From Porphyrobacter sp. (lineage in GTDB: Bacteria; Pseudomonadota; Alphaproteobacteria; Sphingomonadales; Sphingomonadaceae): 64,000 bases of DNA. This document shows positions 53,347 through 62,938 of this stretch, piece after piece. Each line of letters starts with the position of its first letter. Position 1 is the first letter of the stretch. The stretch covers positions 248,001 through 312,000 of the forward strand of contig WGLN01000004.1 of assembly GCA_016125555.1 (NCBI GenBank), given 5' to 3'. The notes under the pieces were generated by a model that ran no database searches, was not told the DNA's origin, and saw only the letters and a list, made by a program, of their open reading frames with translations. Made by a program: the position numbers and the translations under genes.

Positions 53347-54209
53347 AGGCTCTTGATCACCGCCGAGAAATCGAGGCCGGCATTGTCCTTGGCGAAGGCT
53401 TCATAGATCGCCTTGGCATGCGCGCCGAGTTCAACCGATGCGCCAGCGCCCTCGGCCGCTTCCATCGCCAGTCTGAGGTCCTTGAGCATCAGCCCGGCGG
53501 CGAACCCGCCCTGGTAATCATTGTCCGCAGGCGTGGTCGGGCCGACGCCGGGAACCGGGCAGTAGGAGGTCATCGACCAGCACTGCCCCGAGGACACGCT
53601 GGAGATGTCATAGAAGGTCTGCGCATCGAGCCCGAGCTTCTGCGCCATCGTGAAGGCCTCGCAGGTGCCGATCATGTGGATCGCGAGGAGCATGTTGTTG
53701 CAGATCTTGGCCGCCTGACCGTTGCCGGCATCGCCCGCGTGGATCACCGCCTTGCCCATGGCATCGAGGATCGGCTTGGCGCGCGCGAAGGCTTCGCCGG
53801 TCCCGCCGACCATGAAGGTCAGCGTGCCGCCATTGGCCGCGGCAATTCCGCCGCTGACCGGCGCGTCAACCATCGCATAGCCCGCCCCCTCAGCCGCCGC
53901 GATCACCGCGCGAGCAGTGGCGACATCGATGGTCGAACAATCGAGCAGGATTGCGCCTTGCGGGGCGTGGCCGATCACCTCGTTCTCGTAGACCTGCCGG
54001 ACGATCTGGCCATTGGGCAGCATCGACACGACCGCCTCGGCGGTGGCGCAGGCTTCCTTCGCTGTGCCGAAGGTCTGGCACCCTGCCTCGCGCGCGGCGG
54101 CGAGCGCGGGTTCGGAAAGGTCGAAGGCACGAACTTCGTGGCCCGCCTTGACGAGGTTCGCGGCCATCCCGCCGCCCATGTTGCCGAGGCCGATAAAGGC
54201 GATTTTCAT
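53343..54209 (-). CDS. mmsB: 3-hydroxyisobutyrate dehydrogenase
   Basis: The 288-residue enzyme oxidises 3-hydroxyisobutyrate to methylmalonate semialdehyde in valine breakdown. It has KIAFIGLGNMGGGMAANLVKAGHEV (NAD site), DCSTIDVATARAV, DAPVSGGIAAANGGTLTFMVGG, the catalytic Lys in GNGQAAKICNNMLL, and KDLRLAMEAA. It ends the valine operon, with a small membrane-protein gene 13 bases upstream. Start ATG 54209. Confidence 0.95.
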   Translation of the reverse strand: MKIAFIGLGNMGGGMAANLVKAGHEVRAFDLSEPALAAAREAGCQTFGTAKEACATAEAVVSMLPNGQIVRQVYENEVIGHAPQGAILLDCSTIDVATARAVIAAAEGAGYAMVDAPVSGGIAAANGGTLTFMVGGTGEAFARAKPILDAMGKAVIHAGDAGNGQAAKICNNMLLAIHMIGTCEAFTMAQKLGLDAQTFYDISSVSSGQCWSMTSYCPVPGVGPTTPADNDYQGGFAAGLMLKDLRLAMEAAEGAGASVELGAHAKAIYEAFAKDNAGLDFSAVIKSL

Positions 54210-54222
54210 GGTTCTCTCTCCG

Positions 54223-54423
54223 TCACGCAATTTGGTCGTAGAGGACTGCGGCTCCGATCATAGCAGTCAGCAAGCCGCCAATTCCGTAGATCCACCCTTC
54301 CATGCGATTGCTGATCGCCCAGAGACGCGATTTCGTCTCGCGTTGCGCCGTCCAGATCGCAATGCCGAAAGTCGCAAGGCCGCCAAACAGCAAGGCTGCG
54401 CCTCCGATCACCGCCCCTTCCAT
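54223..54423 (-). CDS. Small two-helix membrane protein in the valine operon
   Basis: The 66-residue protein has two hydrophobic helices ([21 protein letters not shown] and [20 protein letters not shown]) separated by a basic loop. I do not recognise a family. Its ATG lies 16 bases inside the enoyl-CoA hydratase gene, and mmsB follows 13 bases after its stop, so it is part of the operon. Its function cannot be inferred beyond membrane location. Confidence 0.65.
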   Translation of the reverse strand: MEGAVIGGAALLFGGLATFGIAIWTAQRETKSRLWAISNRMEGWIYGIGGLLTAMIGAAVLYDQIA

Positions 54424-55202
54424 TGCCCTTCACGCTTCTCGATGAAGGCGGCCATGCCCTCAACCTTGTCCTCGGAGGCAGTGAGGATCTGGAAGATGCG
54501 GCGCTCGACGACGAGGCCCTGATCGAGCGTCATCTCGAAGGCGGAGTTCACCATCTCCTTGTTGGCGATCGTCGCCATCGGCGGCATCGCGGCGATGGTT
54601 GCTGCGGTCTTGAGCGTCTCGGCGATCAGCTCCTCATGCGGCACCACGCGCGCCACCAGATTGCTGCGCTCGGCCTCTTCGGCGCCCATCATCCGCCCGG
54701 TGAGGCACATCTCCATCGACTTCGACTTGCCGATCGCGCGGGTGAGCCGCTGCGATCCGCCCATGCCTGGCGCGACCCCCAGCTTGATCTCGGGCTGGCC
54801 GAACTTCGCCTTGTCGGACGCGATGATGAAGTCCGCCATCATCGCCAGCTCGCACCCGCCGCCCAGCGCAAAGCCGTTGACGGCCGCGATCCACGGCTTC
54901 CTCGTCTTCTTGACGATCTCGCTCGTCCAGGGGCTGAAGAAATCGTCGAGGTAGAAATCGGCGGCAGGCTTGTCGGCCATTTCCTTGATGTCGGCCCCGG
55001 CGGCGAAAGCCTTGTCGCCGCTGCCGGTCAGCACCGCGCAGAGCTGCGAGCCGTCCGCCTGATAGGCGGCGAAGGCCTCGATCAGCTCGCCCAAGACCTG
55101 CGAATTGAGCGCGTTCAGCGCCTGCGGGCGGTTGAGCGTGATCAGCGTGACGCCCTTGTGTCCCTGTGCATCGGTTTCGACGGAGATGGTTTCATAAGTC
55201 AT
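54408..55202 (-). CDS. Enoyl-CoA hydratase (methacrylyl-CoA hydration)
   Basis: The 264-residue crotonase has [27 protein letters not shown] (oxyanion hole), [25 protein letters not shown] with the catalytic Glu region, and [20 protein letters not shown]. In this operon it probably hydrates methacrylyl-CoA to 3-hydroxyisobutyryl-CoA. The start at 55202 overlaps the upstream stop (ATGA); an ATG four codons earlier is less likely. Confidence 0.92.
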   Translation of the reverse strand: MTYETISVETDAQGHKGVTLITLNRPQALNALNSQVLGELIEAFAAYQADGSQLCAVLTGSGDKAFAAGADIKEMADKPAADFYLDDFFSPWTSEIVKKTRKPWIAAVNGFALGGGCELAMMADFIIASDKAKFGQPEIKLGVAPGMGGSQRLTRAIGKSKSMEMCLTGRMMGAEEAERSNLVARVVPHEELIAETLKTAATIAAMPPMATIANKEMVNSAFEMTLDQGLVVERRIFQILTASEDKVEGMAAFIEKREGQWKGR

Positions 55203-56254
55203 AGCGGCTTCCATTCCTCATCGGCGGGCAGGGGCGCGAAGATCGCGTCGAGCAGGTCCGGGGTCACACCTTCGGGCGTTGCCGGGTCCCACTTGGGGTC
55301 GCCGGTCTTGTCGACGATCACCGCGCGCACGCCCTCGGCGAAATCGGGGCGGAGCAGCACGCGGCTGGCGATGCGGTATTCCATCGCCATGTTGTCGGCG
55401 AAATCTTCGAGCGTCTCGCTGGTGGCCAACTGGCGCAGCGCAACCTTGCAGGTCTGCGGGCTCTTGGTGCCGAGCGTGTCTCGCTCCTTCATCGCCCAAT
55501 CGTCGCCGGCCTCGGCAGCGGCTTCGAGGCTGGCGAGGATGTCCTCGTAGCGATCCGAGGCGAAGTGCTTGGCGATCTTGTCGGCATTGGCCTCGATCCG
55601 CGCCTTGGGGGGCGTGCCGACCGGCTCGGACAGGATGCCGGCGATGCGATCGGGGTGATCGTGGATGCGCGCCTTGATCTCCTCGAGCATGGCGTGGGGC
55701 ACATAATGCGTGGCAAGGCCGGTCCACAGGCATTCCGCCCCGTCGAGCCGCGCGCCGGTGAGCGCAAGGAACTGCCCCAATCGTCGCCCCAGCCGCGACA
55801 GATACCAGCCGCCGCCGACATCGGGGAACAGGCCAATGCCGGTTTCGGGCATGGCGAAGCGGGTGTTCTCGGTCGCGACCCGGAACTTGGCCGGCTGGGA
55901 GATGCCCACGCCGCCGCCCATCGTGATGCCGTCCATGAAGGCGACGATGGGCTTTGGGTAGGTGAACATCTGGTGGTTCAATTGGTATTCGTCGTGGAAG
56001 AACTTCCGGCCCGAAACGCCCCCGTCGTTCAGCGCAGAATTGCGCAGGAAGGCGATGTCGCCCCCGGCGCAGAAGCCCCGCCCCTCGGCATGGTCGAGGA
56101 TCACCGCCTTGATGCTGTCATCGGCCGCCCACTCACTGAGCGCCGCGCTCATCGCATGGCACATCTCGAGCGTCAGCGCGTGGAGCGCCTTGGGCCGGTT
56201 GAGGCTGATGCGGCCGATCGGGCCGTCGGTCGAGATCAGGACGTCTTCGGTCAT
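55199..56254 (-). CDS. 3-hydroxyisobutyryl-CoA hydrolase
   Basis: The 351-residue crotonase-fold protein has [36 protein letters not shown], the [34 protein letters not shown] block, and [23 protein letters not shown], all typical of HIBCH. It frees 3-hydroxyisobutyrate from CoA, the committed step to mmsB. Its length, longer than enoyl-CoA hydratases, supports the assignment. It lies 100 bases after the acyl-CoA dehydrogenase gene and is coupled to the hydratase gene. Confidence 0.92.
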   Translation of the reverse strand: MTEDVLISTDGPIGRISLNRPKALHALTLEMCHAMSAALSEWAADDSIKAVILDHAEGRGFCAGGDIAFLRNSALNDGGVSGRKFFHDEYQLNHQMFTYPKPIVAFMDGITMGGGVGISQPAKFRVATENTRFAMPETGIGLFPDVGGGWYLSRLGRRLGQFLALTGARLDGAECLWTGLATHYVPHAMLEEIKARIHDHPDRIAGILSEPVGTPPKARIEANADKIAKHFASDRYEDILASLEAAAEAGDDWAMKERDTLGTKSPQTCKVALRQLATSETLEDFADNMAMEYRIASRVLLRPDFAEGVRAVIVDKTGDPKWDPATPEGVTPDLLDAIFAPLPADEEWKPL

Positions 56255-56354
56255 TGAGCGGATCTTCCATTCGTCTCGCGCGCAGTCGAGCCACATTCAG
56301 ATGTCAGGTTCCCGGCACGGCGTGAGCCGAGGGAAAGAGGGCCTTCGACGCCTG

Positions 56355-57500
56355 TCACTGCCGCAGCAGGTCCCGGCCCACGACCATGCGCATGATCTGG
56401 TTGGTGCCCTCGAGGATCGAATGGACCCTGAGGTCGCGCCAGAAGCGTTCGATCGGGTAGTCCTGAAGATAGCCGTAGCCGCCGAACAGCTGGAGCGCGC
56501 GGTCCACGATCGCGCTGCCATTGTCGGTCGCCAGCCGCTTGGCCATCGCCGAAAAGCGCGTCTTGTCGGGCGCGTTGTCGGTCACCTTGGCCGCCGCGAG
56601 ATAGAGCAGTGCGCGCGCCGCCTCGAGATCGGTCGCCATGTCGGCGAGCATGAACTGGGTGTTCTGGAACTCGGCGACGGCCTGGCCGAACTGCTTGCGG
56701 TCCTTGGTGTACTGGATCGCCTCGTCGAGGCAGCGTTGCGCGCCGCCAAGCGAGCAGGCACCGATATTGAGCCGCCCGCCATCCAGCCCCATCATCGCGA
56801 TGCGGAAGCCCTCGCCCTCGCCGCCGACGAGGTTCTCGACCGGCACGCGCACATCCTCGAGGATCAGCTGCGCGGTCGGCTGCGAGTGCCAGCCGAGCTT
56901 TTTCTCCTGCGCGCCGAAGCTGACGCCGGGCATGTCCTTTTCGATCACCATGCAGGAGATGCCCTTGGGGCCGTCCTCGCCGGTGCGGACCATCGCGACA
57001 TAGACCTCATTCGCCCCCGCGCCCGAGATGAACTGCTTGGTGCCGTTGAGGACGTAAGTGTCGCCGTCGCGCCGGGCGGTGGTCTTGAGCGCCGCCGCGT
57101 CCGAACCCGAGCCGGGCTCGGTCAGGCAATAGCTCGCGATCCGCTCCATGGTGACGAGGTCGGGCAGATACTTCGCCTTGACCGCCTCCCCGCCGAAACG
57201 GTCGATCATCCAGGCGGCCATGTTGTGAATCGAGATGAAGGCGGAGGTGGAGGGGCAGCCATAGGCCATCGCCTCCATGATCAGCGCCGCCTCCAATCGC
57301 CCGAGGCCGATGCCGCCCGATTCTTCGGAGACGTAGATCGCACCGAAGCCGAGTTCGGCGCTGCTCTTGATCACGTCGCGCGGGAAGATGTGCTTCGCAT
57401 CCCACTCGGCGGCATGGGGAGTGATGTTGTCGGCGGTGAACCGCTGGGCGACCTCGCGGATCGCGAGCTGGTCCTCGGTGAGTTGAAACTGTCCGTGCAT
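56355..57500 (-). CDS. Acyl-CoA dehydrogenase (isobutyryl-CoA dehydrogenase candidate)
   Basis: The 381-residue flavoprotein has ASYCLTEPGSGSDAAALKTTA, YVLNGTKQFISGAGANEVYV, RLNIGACSLGGAQRCLDEAIQYTKDRKQFG, LFGGYGYLQDYPIERFWRDLR and the catalytic Glu in HSILEGTNQIMRM. Its position as the first gene of the valine operon, before the HIBCH, hydratase and mmsB genes, points to isobutyryl-CoA as the substrate. Substrate specificity is inferred from context. Confidence 0.93.
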   Translation of the reverse strand: MHGQFQLTEDQLAIREVAQRFTADNITPHAAEWDAKHIFPRDVIKSSAELGFGAIYVSEESGGIGLGRLEAALIMEAMAYGCPSTSAFISIHNMAAWMIDRFGGEAVKAKYLPDLVTMERIASYCLTEPGSGSDAAALKTTARRDGDTYVLNGTKQFISGAGANEVYVAMVRTGEDGPKGISCMVIEKDMPGVSFGAQEKKLGWHSQPTAQLILEDVRVPVENLVGGEGEGFRIAMMGLDGGRLNIGACSLGGAQRCLDEAIQYTKDRKQFGQAVAEFQNTQFMLADMATDLEAARALLYLAAAKVTDNAPDKTRFSAMAKRLATDNGSAIVDRALQLFGGYGYLQDYPIERFWRDLRVHSILEGTNQIMRMVVGRDLLRQ

Positions 57501-57584
57501 GGCGATGGCCTCTAACGGGCTTTGCCGGGTTGGAAAAGGCCGCGGCGGACCTGCGCACGGCGGTTTTTTGCTAGGTCCCGAGCT

Positions 57585-58109
57585 TCAACCTCCGCGCGCC
57601 GCTTCGATCGCGCAGCGGTCGCCCTCGCCCGCCTTCGCGGCCGCGGCAAAGCTTTCCGCATCGGGAGCCAGGCGCCGGATCAGGATCACGCCGCGCGCGG
57701 TCGGGCTGACGATTGCGCCCTCCTCCGGCGCACTTCCGGGCGGGAGCAGCCGCACCTCGACCGCTTCGCCTGTTCCGCGCAGAGTGGCAAAATTGTCGGT
57801 GCGGGCGTCGAAGAAGGACAGCGACTGGTAATCGCGCCAGGCTGCCATCCGCAACGCGAGCGCCTTATCGGGCACAGACAGGTCATAGCGGCACAGAGCG
57901 TAATAGAGATCGGGCGAGGAGCGCACCACGCTCTGGCTCTGCGGAGTGATCCGCTGCGGCGCGGTGAAGCGGTGCAGCCCCACGCCGCGCTCCGCCAGCT
58001 TCGCCATCGCGCGGTCCATGATGACGCCGGGCGCGAGTTCAAGCGCGGCGAAATGCACGCCGGCCGCGCTGAGCAGCAGCACTGCAAGCGGTCCGATCCA
58101 GCGCCTCAT
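57585..58109 (-). CDS. DUF1254-type exported protein
   Basis: The 174-residue protein has an N-terminal membrane anchor (MRRWIGPLAVLLLSAAGVHF). A domain follows with HRFTAPQRITPQSQSVVRSSPDLYYALCRYDLS, characteristic of DUF1254 proteins, which usually precede or follow a DUF1214 partner. Its start overlaps the stop of the DUF1214 gene (ATGA), so the two are co-translated. Function is unknown. This short form holds only the N-terminal DUF1254 part. Confidence 0.8.
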   Translation of the reverse strand: MRRWIGPLAVLLLSAAGVHFAALELAPGVIMDRAMAKLAERGVGLHRFTAPQRITPQSQSVVRSSPDLYYALCRYDLSVPDKALALRMAAWRDYQSLSFFDARTDNFATLRGTGEAVEVRLLPPGSAPEEGAIVSPTARGVILIRRLAPDAESFAAAAKAGEGDRCAIEAARGG

Positions 58110-58714
58110 GTGGCGGCCTCGCTTGCGCAGTCGAGACGCTCGACCCGTGGCGGTACGAGGGTTTTCGATGGCTGAGCGAGAAGCGCGGGTTCGGGCATAT
58201 AGAGCCTGAGCGTCAAGTCGAAGGTGCCGGCATTGCGGCTCGATATCCAGTGCGCTGCCCCGGTGGACCTGTGGTCAGCGATCAGCGCCTCCCACGGCCC
58301 TGTCCCCGCCCGGGACGCGTCGATACTGGCCGCGCCGTCGGTGTTGTCGGCAAGCATGCTGCGCGCATCATAGAGCGTCACCGACCACCAGCCCGCGGGC
58401 ATCGTCCCCCCGCTCAGCCGATAGCGGCACCCCTCGCGAAGCGGGCGACCTGCATCGTCGGTCGCACGGGTGAAATAGACCGCTTCGCTCTTGGCCAGCG
58501 CCAGCAGGCCGTGGCGCGCAACCCGGGCGCGGGTATAGGGGTCGGCGGCCTCGGACCCGATCGCGAAGTCGCTGCGCCAGCCGTCCACGTCGACGTCGCC
58601 GAAGGCGAGCGCGCCGCGGCTTGGCCACAGCCCCGCCATTGCCAGCGCGCTGCCGAGCCCGATCGCGCTGCCGAGCACGAGCGCGGCGAGATAGGCGAGC
58701 ACGCGCCGCATCAT
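58106..58714 (-). CDS. DUF1214 domain-containing exported protein
   Basis: The 202-residue protein has a signal or anchor (MMRRVLAYLAALVLGSAIGLGSALAMAG). The DUF1214 features are DPYTRARVARHGLLALAKSEAVYFTRATDDAGRPL, GGTMPAGWWSVTLYDARSMLADN and AHWISSRNAGTFDLTLRLYMPE. It pairs with the DUF1254 gene downstream. Its ATG overlaps the RidA stop. The family is linked to polysaccharide or cell-surface functions, but this is not established. Confidence 0.87.
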   Translation of the reverse strand: MMRRVLAYLAALVLGSAIGLGSALAMAGLWPSRGALAFGDVDVDGWRSDFAIGSEAADPYTRARVARHGLLALAKSEAVYFTRATDDAGRPLREGCRYRLSGGTMPAGWWSVTLYDARSMLADNTDGAASIDASRAGTGPWEALIADHRSTGAAHWISSRNAGTFDLTLRLYMPEPALLAQPSKTLVPPRVERLDCASEAAT

Positions 58715-59100
58715 CCGCGCAGCACCGCCTCTGCCTCGATCTCGACCTTCCACTCGGGCCGGCACAGCCATGCCACCCCTGCCATGGTCGCCGCCGGGCG
58801 TGCTTCGCCGAAAAAGCGGGCGTGGACCGCGCCGACAGCGTCCTGATCGGCAGGGTCCGTCAGAAGCATGCGGGTGCGCACCACGTCGGCCGCCGAGCCG
58901 CCGAGCTGCTCGATCGCGGCGAGGATGATCGTGCAGCACCGCGCCGCCTGCGCTGCGGTATCGCCGGGCGTGGTCGAGCCGTCGGGTTCGACCGGGCCGG
59001 TGCCCGCGACGATGATGCGATTGCCCTCGCGCACCGCGCGGGCGAAGCCGAAGGTCTGCTCGTAAGGCGAGTCCGAACCCGCCCGCTGCCTCTCGTTCAT
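58711..59100 (-). CDS. RidA/YjgF family protein
   Basis: The 129-residue protein has FGFARAVREGNRIIVAGTGPVEPDGS, AAQAARCCTIILAAIEQLGGSAADVVRTRMLLTD and an C-terminal VAWLCRPEWKVEIEAEAV block. RidA-type proteins hydrolyse reactive enamine/imine intermediates, though many members have other roles. The usual active-site Arg is seen in VVRTRMLL. It overlaps the I78 gene upstream and the DUF1214 gene downstream by four bases each, so all four genes are one unit. Confidence 0.9.
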   Translation of the reverse strand: MNERQRAGSDSPYEQTFGFARAVREGNRIIVAGTGPVEPDGSTTPGDTAAQAARCCTIILAAIEQLGGSAADVVRTRMLLTDPADQDAVGAVHARFFGEARPAATMAGVAWLCRPEWKVEIEAEAVLRG

Positions 59101-59393
59101 CCGCAGGTGACGTCCGTGATCTTCATGGCGCCGTCATAGCGCACGTTCACGCGGTCAGGTCGATAATCCATCGTCCATGCCGCGTTCGGCGGGCCCCAGC
59201 GCAGCGTGCGCGCGCCGCTATCCTTGAGGATCGCCGCGCCCATCGCCTCAGTCGCGTCATGGCCGATGTGGTATTGCGCGGCTGCGGCGTCGCAGGTCAT
59301 CGCCATGCCGCCCGCATCCGGATCCGCTTCCTCGACGGTAGTCGCGCAGCCTGCCAGCGCCAGCGCGGCGAGCCCGGTGATCACAGCCCTCAT
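59097..59393 (-). CDS. I78-family peptidase inhibitor lipoprotein
   Basis: The 98-residue product begins with a lipoprotein signal (MRAVITGLAALALAGC). The I78 pattern follows: CDAAAAQYHIGHDATEAMGAAILKDSGARTLRW, then DYRPDRVNVRYD, as in the Aspergillus elastase inhibitor family. It is likely a periplasmic protease inhibitor. In-frame sequence upstream to 59939 lies in the pyruvate kinase gene and is shadow. It is the first gene of the RidA unit. Confidence 0.87.
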   Translation of the reverse strand: MRAVITGLAALALAGCATTVEEADPDAGGMAMTCDAAAAQYHIGHDATEAMGAAILKDSGARTLRWGPPNAAWTMDYRPDRVNVRYDGAMKITDVTCG

Positions 59394-59443
59394 CGCATCC
59401 TCCCTCCTGAATGGCGGGAAGGTATCACGCGCGGCGTGCGCGT

Positions 59444-60916
59444 CTAGCCCCGGTGCTTGTCGAGTTCGTCGCCGCTGACCGTCACGACGTGCAGCAGGTT
59501 GGTCGCCCCGGGAGTCCCGAAGGGCACCCCGGCAAGCACGATCAACTTGGCCCCGCCCTTCGCGAAGCCGTGGCGCAGCGCCATGCGCTTGCCCTTGCCG
59601 ATCATCTCCTCGAAGCTGCCGATGTCCTTGGTGGCCACCGCGTGCGCGCCCCACAGGAGCGCCATGCGCCGGGCGGTGCGGATCGACGGGGTGAGCACCA
59701 ACACCGGCGTGTCCGGCCGCTCGCGCGCCACGCGCCGCGCGGTCGAGCCGCTGGCGGTGAACACCGTGATTGCGCTGATCGGGACGGTGTCGGCGATGGT
59801 CATGCAGGCATGGGCGAGCGCATCCGAGGTGGTCGCATCGGGCGGGGTGTCGAGAAAGCGCACGCGCGCCTTGTAGCCCTCGTCGCGTTCGACCTGCACC
59901 GCGATGCGGTCCATCATCGCCACCGATTCCTCGGGCCACGCGCCCGCCGCGCTTTCGGCGGAGAGCATCACCGCATCGGCCCCGTCATAGACCGCGTTGG
60001 CGACGTCGGAGACCTCGGCGCGGGTCGGGGTCGGCGCCTCGATCATCGATTCGAGCATCTGGGTCGCGACGATCACCGGCTTGCCGGCGCGGCGCGCGGT
60101 ATTGACGATCTTCTTCTGCAGCGGCGGCACCTCGAAGGGTTCGAGCTCCACGCCGAGATCGCCGCGCGCGACCATGATGCCATCGGCCAGTTCGATGATC
60201 GCGTCGAGCCGCTGGACGGCCTGCGGCTTTTCGATCTTGGCGCAGATCGCGGTGCCGCGCGGGCCGATCAGCTTCTTCGCCTCGGCGACGTCTTCGGGCC
60301 GCTGGACGAAGGACAGCGCGATCCAGTCGGCGCCCTGCTCGGTGGCGAAGGCAAGATCGCGGCGGTCCTTCTCGGTGAGCGCCGGGATCGGCACCTCGGC
60401 ATCCGGGACGTTGACGCCCTTGCGATCGGAGATCACCCCGCCGACCTCGGCGCTGCACAGGATGCGGCTGTCATCGGCCTCGAGCACCTTCAACCGGATC
60501 TTGCCGTCGTTGATCAGCAGGCGCTGGCCGCGCTCCATGATGCCGAACAGTTCGGGATGCGGCAGACAGACGCGATTCTCGTCGCCCGGGGTTTCGTCGC
60601 GGTCGAGCGCGAAGTGACCGGAATGACGGATCACCGCCTGGCCGTCCCTGAAGGTGCCGACCCGCAACTTGGGCCCCTGCAGGTCGGCAAGGATCGCGAT
60701 GGGGCGGGCATATTGCTTCTCGAGCGCGCGAATCGCGGCCACCGCGGCTTCATGGTCGGCGTGCGAACCGTGGCTCATGTTCAGGCGAAACGCGTCCGCC
60801 CCGGCGCGCACCAGCTTGTCGAGCATCTCGGGCGAGCGGCTGGCGGGGCCGATGGTGGCGAGAATCTTGACCTTGCGGCCGCGTGGGTCGATCCTCGGAT
60901 GCTCGCGTCGTGTCAT
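59444..60916 (-). CDS. pyk: Pyruvate kinase
   Basis: The 490-residue enzyme has TIGPASRSPEMLDKLVRAGADAFRLNMSHGSH, ADLQGPKLRVG, NDGKIRL, ICAKIEKPQAV, the MVARGDLGVEL active-site loop, and VIVATQMLESMI. It makes pyruvate and ATP from phosphoenolpyruvate. ATG 60916 gives the family N-terminus after a short basic leader; longer upstream frame is not conserved. The divergent DUF1244 gene starts 66 bases away. Confidence 0.96.
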   Translation of the reverse strand: MTRREHPRIDPRGRKVKILATIGPASRSPEMLDKLVRAGADAFRLNMSHGSHADHEAAVAAIRALEKQYARPIAILADLQGPKLRVGTFRDGQAVIRHSGHFALDRDETPGDENRVCLPHPELFGIMERGQRLLINDGKIRLKVLEADDSRILCSAEVGGVISDRKGVNVPDAEVPIPALTEKDRRDLAFATEQGADWIALSFVQRPEDVAEAKKLIGPRGTAICAKIEKPQAVQRLDAIIELADGIMVARGDLGVELEPFEVPPLQKKIVNTARRAGKPVIVATQMLESMIEAPTPTRAEVSDVANAVYDGADAVMLSAESAAGAWPEESVAMMDRIAVQVERDEGYKARVRFLDTPPDATTSDALAHACMTIADTVPISAITVFTASGSTARRVARERPDTPVLVLTPSIRTARRMALLWGAHAVATKDIGSFEEMIGKGKRMALRHGFAKGGAKLIVLAGVPFGTPGATNLLHVVTVSGDELDKHRG

Positions 60917-60981
60917 TCTTGGCAATCCCTCGTTGGCCCGGCCTATGGCACACCCGTTTTTCAACTCAAGGAAAAGCCGCG

Positions 60982-61293
60982 ATGAATAGCAATGCCGATC
61001 CGCTCGACAGCCTCGACGACGCGCAGGCCGCCGCCGCCTTCCGCCGCCTGGTGCGCCACCTGAGGCACCGCCACGATGCGCAGAACATCGAGTTGATGGG
61101 ACTGGCGGGCTTCTGCCGCAACTGCCTCGCCGACTGGATTCGCGAGGCGGGCTATCCCGGTGACAAGGAGGAAGCGCGCGAAGTGATCCACGGCATGCCG
61201 AGCGCCGAGTGGAAGGCAAGCCGTCAGACCCCCGCCACCGAGGAACAGCTCGCCCGGATGCAGGCGAGCATCGCCAAGAACGCACAGGAATAA
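60982..61293 (+). CDS. DUF1244 domain-containing protein
   Basis: The 103-residue protein matches DUF1244: AAAFRRLVRHLRHRHDAQNIELMGLAGFCRNCLADWI, then GYPGDKEEAREVIHGMPSAEWKA. The conserved CRNCL and YG/PxxWK-like positions suggest a small metal- or nucleic-acid-related fold, but function is unknown. The ATG has AAGGA eight bases upstream. Confidence 0.92.
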   Translation: MNSNADPLDSLDDAQAAAAFRRLVRHLRHRHDAQNIELMGLAGFCRNCLADWIREAGYPGDKEEAREVIHGMPSAEWKASRQTPATEEQLARMQASIAKNAQE

Positions 61294-61372
61294 TTTCGCG
61301 CGGCGGTTCAATCGGCGCGGCGGGCTGGCTATTCCGCCCGCCGACCGATTCTCATTTCCGATGGAGACCTTC

Positions 61373-61618
61373 ATGGCCGACAACGCCACCGCCGCCGACG
61401 ACCGCCTGCGCCTGCTGATCGAGCGCATCGAACGCCTCGAGGAAGAGAAGAAGGGCATCGCCGACGATATCCGCGACGTCTACATGGAAGCCAAGGCGGT
61501 CGGCTACGATCCCAAGATCATGCGCCAGATCGTCCGCTTGAGGAAAATGAAGCCCGACGACCGCAGCGAACAGGACATGCTGCTGGAAACCTACAAGGCC
61601 GCGCTCGGGATGGGGTGA
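61373..61618 (+). CDS. GapR-like DUF2312 DNA-binding protein
   Basis: The 81-residue product is a helical protein, DDRLRLLIERIERLEEEKKGIADDIRDVYMEAKAVGYDPKIMRQIVRLRKM, the exact pattern of the DUF2312/GapR family. Caulobacter GapR binds overtwisted DNA ahead of polymerases. ATG 61373 has GGAG seven bases upstream and gives the usual MADN start, whereas an ATG four codons earlier lacks a ribosome site. Confidence 0.93.
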   Translation: MADNATAADDRLRLLIERIERLEEEKKGIADDIRDVYMEAKAVGYDPKIMRQIVRLRKMKPDDRSEQDMLLETYKAALGMG

Positions 61619-61720
61619 CCGCCCCGCTCCCGTTCGGCAAGTCCAAGCTGACCGGATGTCATTGAACTTTCGCCCAACTGTGTTAACTCTATAACACAGC
61701 TTGCGAAGGAGACACGACCA

Positions 61721-62068
61721 ATGCCATCCCCTTGGAAAGACGCACGCGGCGTCATCGTCACCACCACCCCGACGATCGAAGGCCAGCCGATCCAGGAATA
61801 TTGCGGGATCGTCACCGGCGAGGTGATCGTCGGCGCGAACCTGTTCCGCGACCTGTTCGCCAATATCCGCGACATCGTCGGCGGGCGCTCGGGCAGCTAC
61901 GAGCGCATCCTCGCCGATGCGCGCAAGCAGGCGATCGAGGAACTGCAGGCCGAGGCCGCCGCGATGGGCGGCAACGCGGTGGTCGGGATCGACCTCGACT
62001 ACGAGGTGATCGGCGCCAACGGCTCGATGCTGATGGTCTCGGCCAGCGGCACGGCGGTGCGGGTCTGA
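61721..62068 (+). CDS. YbjQ/UPF0145 heavy-metal-binding domain protein
   Basis: The 115-residue protein has [47 protein letters not shown], then [30 protein letters not shown], the UPF0145 pattern. A clear AAGGAG lies seven bases upstream. The family forms pentameric rings of unknown role; a metal-binding annotation is by name only. The spacer upstream contains an AT-rich segment. Confidence 0.9.
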   Translation: MPSPWKDARGVIVTTTPTIEGQPIQEYCGIVTGEVIVGANLFRDLFANIRDIVGGRSGSYERILADARKQAIEELQAEAAAMGGNAVVGIDLDYEVIGANGSMLMVSASGTAVRV

Positions 62069-62194
62069 GCTGAACGCCCCTGCCAGGCGCCGCTACAGCG
62101 CGGCGCTGCGCGCCTATCGAAGAGCCCGATTGCCCGCCGCGGCGCCTTTCGCTAGGGCTGCGCGCCTGTTTTCCACGCCCGACAAAGAGTTCCC

Positions 62195-62938
62195 ATGGCA
62201 GGCCATTCCAAGTTCAAGAACATCATGCATCGCAAGGGTGCGCAGGACAAGAAGCGCTCGGCGATGTTCTCCAAGCTGAGCCGCGAGATCACTGTGGCGG
62301 CCAAGATGGGCCTGCCCGACCCGGACATGAACCCGCGCCTGCGGCTGGCGGTCAACGCCGCCAAGGCGCAGTCGATGCCCAAGGACAATATCCAGCGCGC
62401 GATCGACAAGGCCGCGGCTGCGGGCGGCGAAGACTATGTCGAGGTGCGCTACGAGGGCTATGGCCCCGGCGGCGTCGCGCTGATCGTCGAGGCGCTGACC
62501 GACAACCGCAACCGCACCGCCACCAACGTGCGCACCGCCTTTTCCAAGAACGGCGGCAATCTCGGCTCCGAAGGCTCGGTGAGCCACGGCTTTGAACGCA
62601 GGGGCCTGATCGAATATTCGGCCGAGGTCGGCGACGAGGAAAAGGTGCTGGAAGCCGCGATCGAGGCGGGCGCGGACGATGTCGAATCCTCCGAGGATGG
62701 CCACACCATCTGGACCGCCGCCGACGCGCTGCACGGCGTGGCGGGCGAGCTCGAAAAGGCATTGGGCCCGGCGGACAACGTCAAGCTGGCGTGGAAGCCC
62801 TCGCTCACCGTCGATGTCGACGAGGGCACCGCGACCACGCTGATGAAGCTGATCGACACGCTCGACGATGACGACGACGTGCAGACCGTGTGGGGCAATT
62901 ACGAGATCTCCGACGAGGTGATGGAGAAGCTGGGCTGA
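62195..62938 (+). CDS. yebC: YebC/PmpR family transcriptional or translational regulator
   Basis: The 247-residue product has [52 protein letters not shown], and [21 protein letters not shown], the YebC hallmarks. Members act as DNA-binding regulators or as translation factors relieving polyproline stalls. It overlaps the next gene by one base (TGATG) and lies two genes before ruvC, the conserved yebC-ruvC neighbourhood. Confidence 0.96.
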   Translation: MAGHSKFKNIMHRKGAQDKKRSAMFSKLSREITVAAKMGLPDPDMNPRLRLAVNAAKAQSMPKDNIQRAIDKAAAAGGEDYVEVRYEGYGPGGVALIVEALTDNRNRTATNVRTAFSKNGGNLGSEGSVSHGFERRGLIEYSAEVGDEEKVLEAAIEAGADDVESSEDGHTIWTAADALHGVAGELEKALGPADNVKLAWKPSLTVDVDEGTATTLMKLIDTLDDDDDVQTVWGNYEISDEVMEKLG

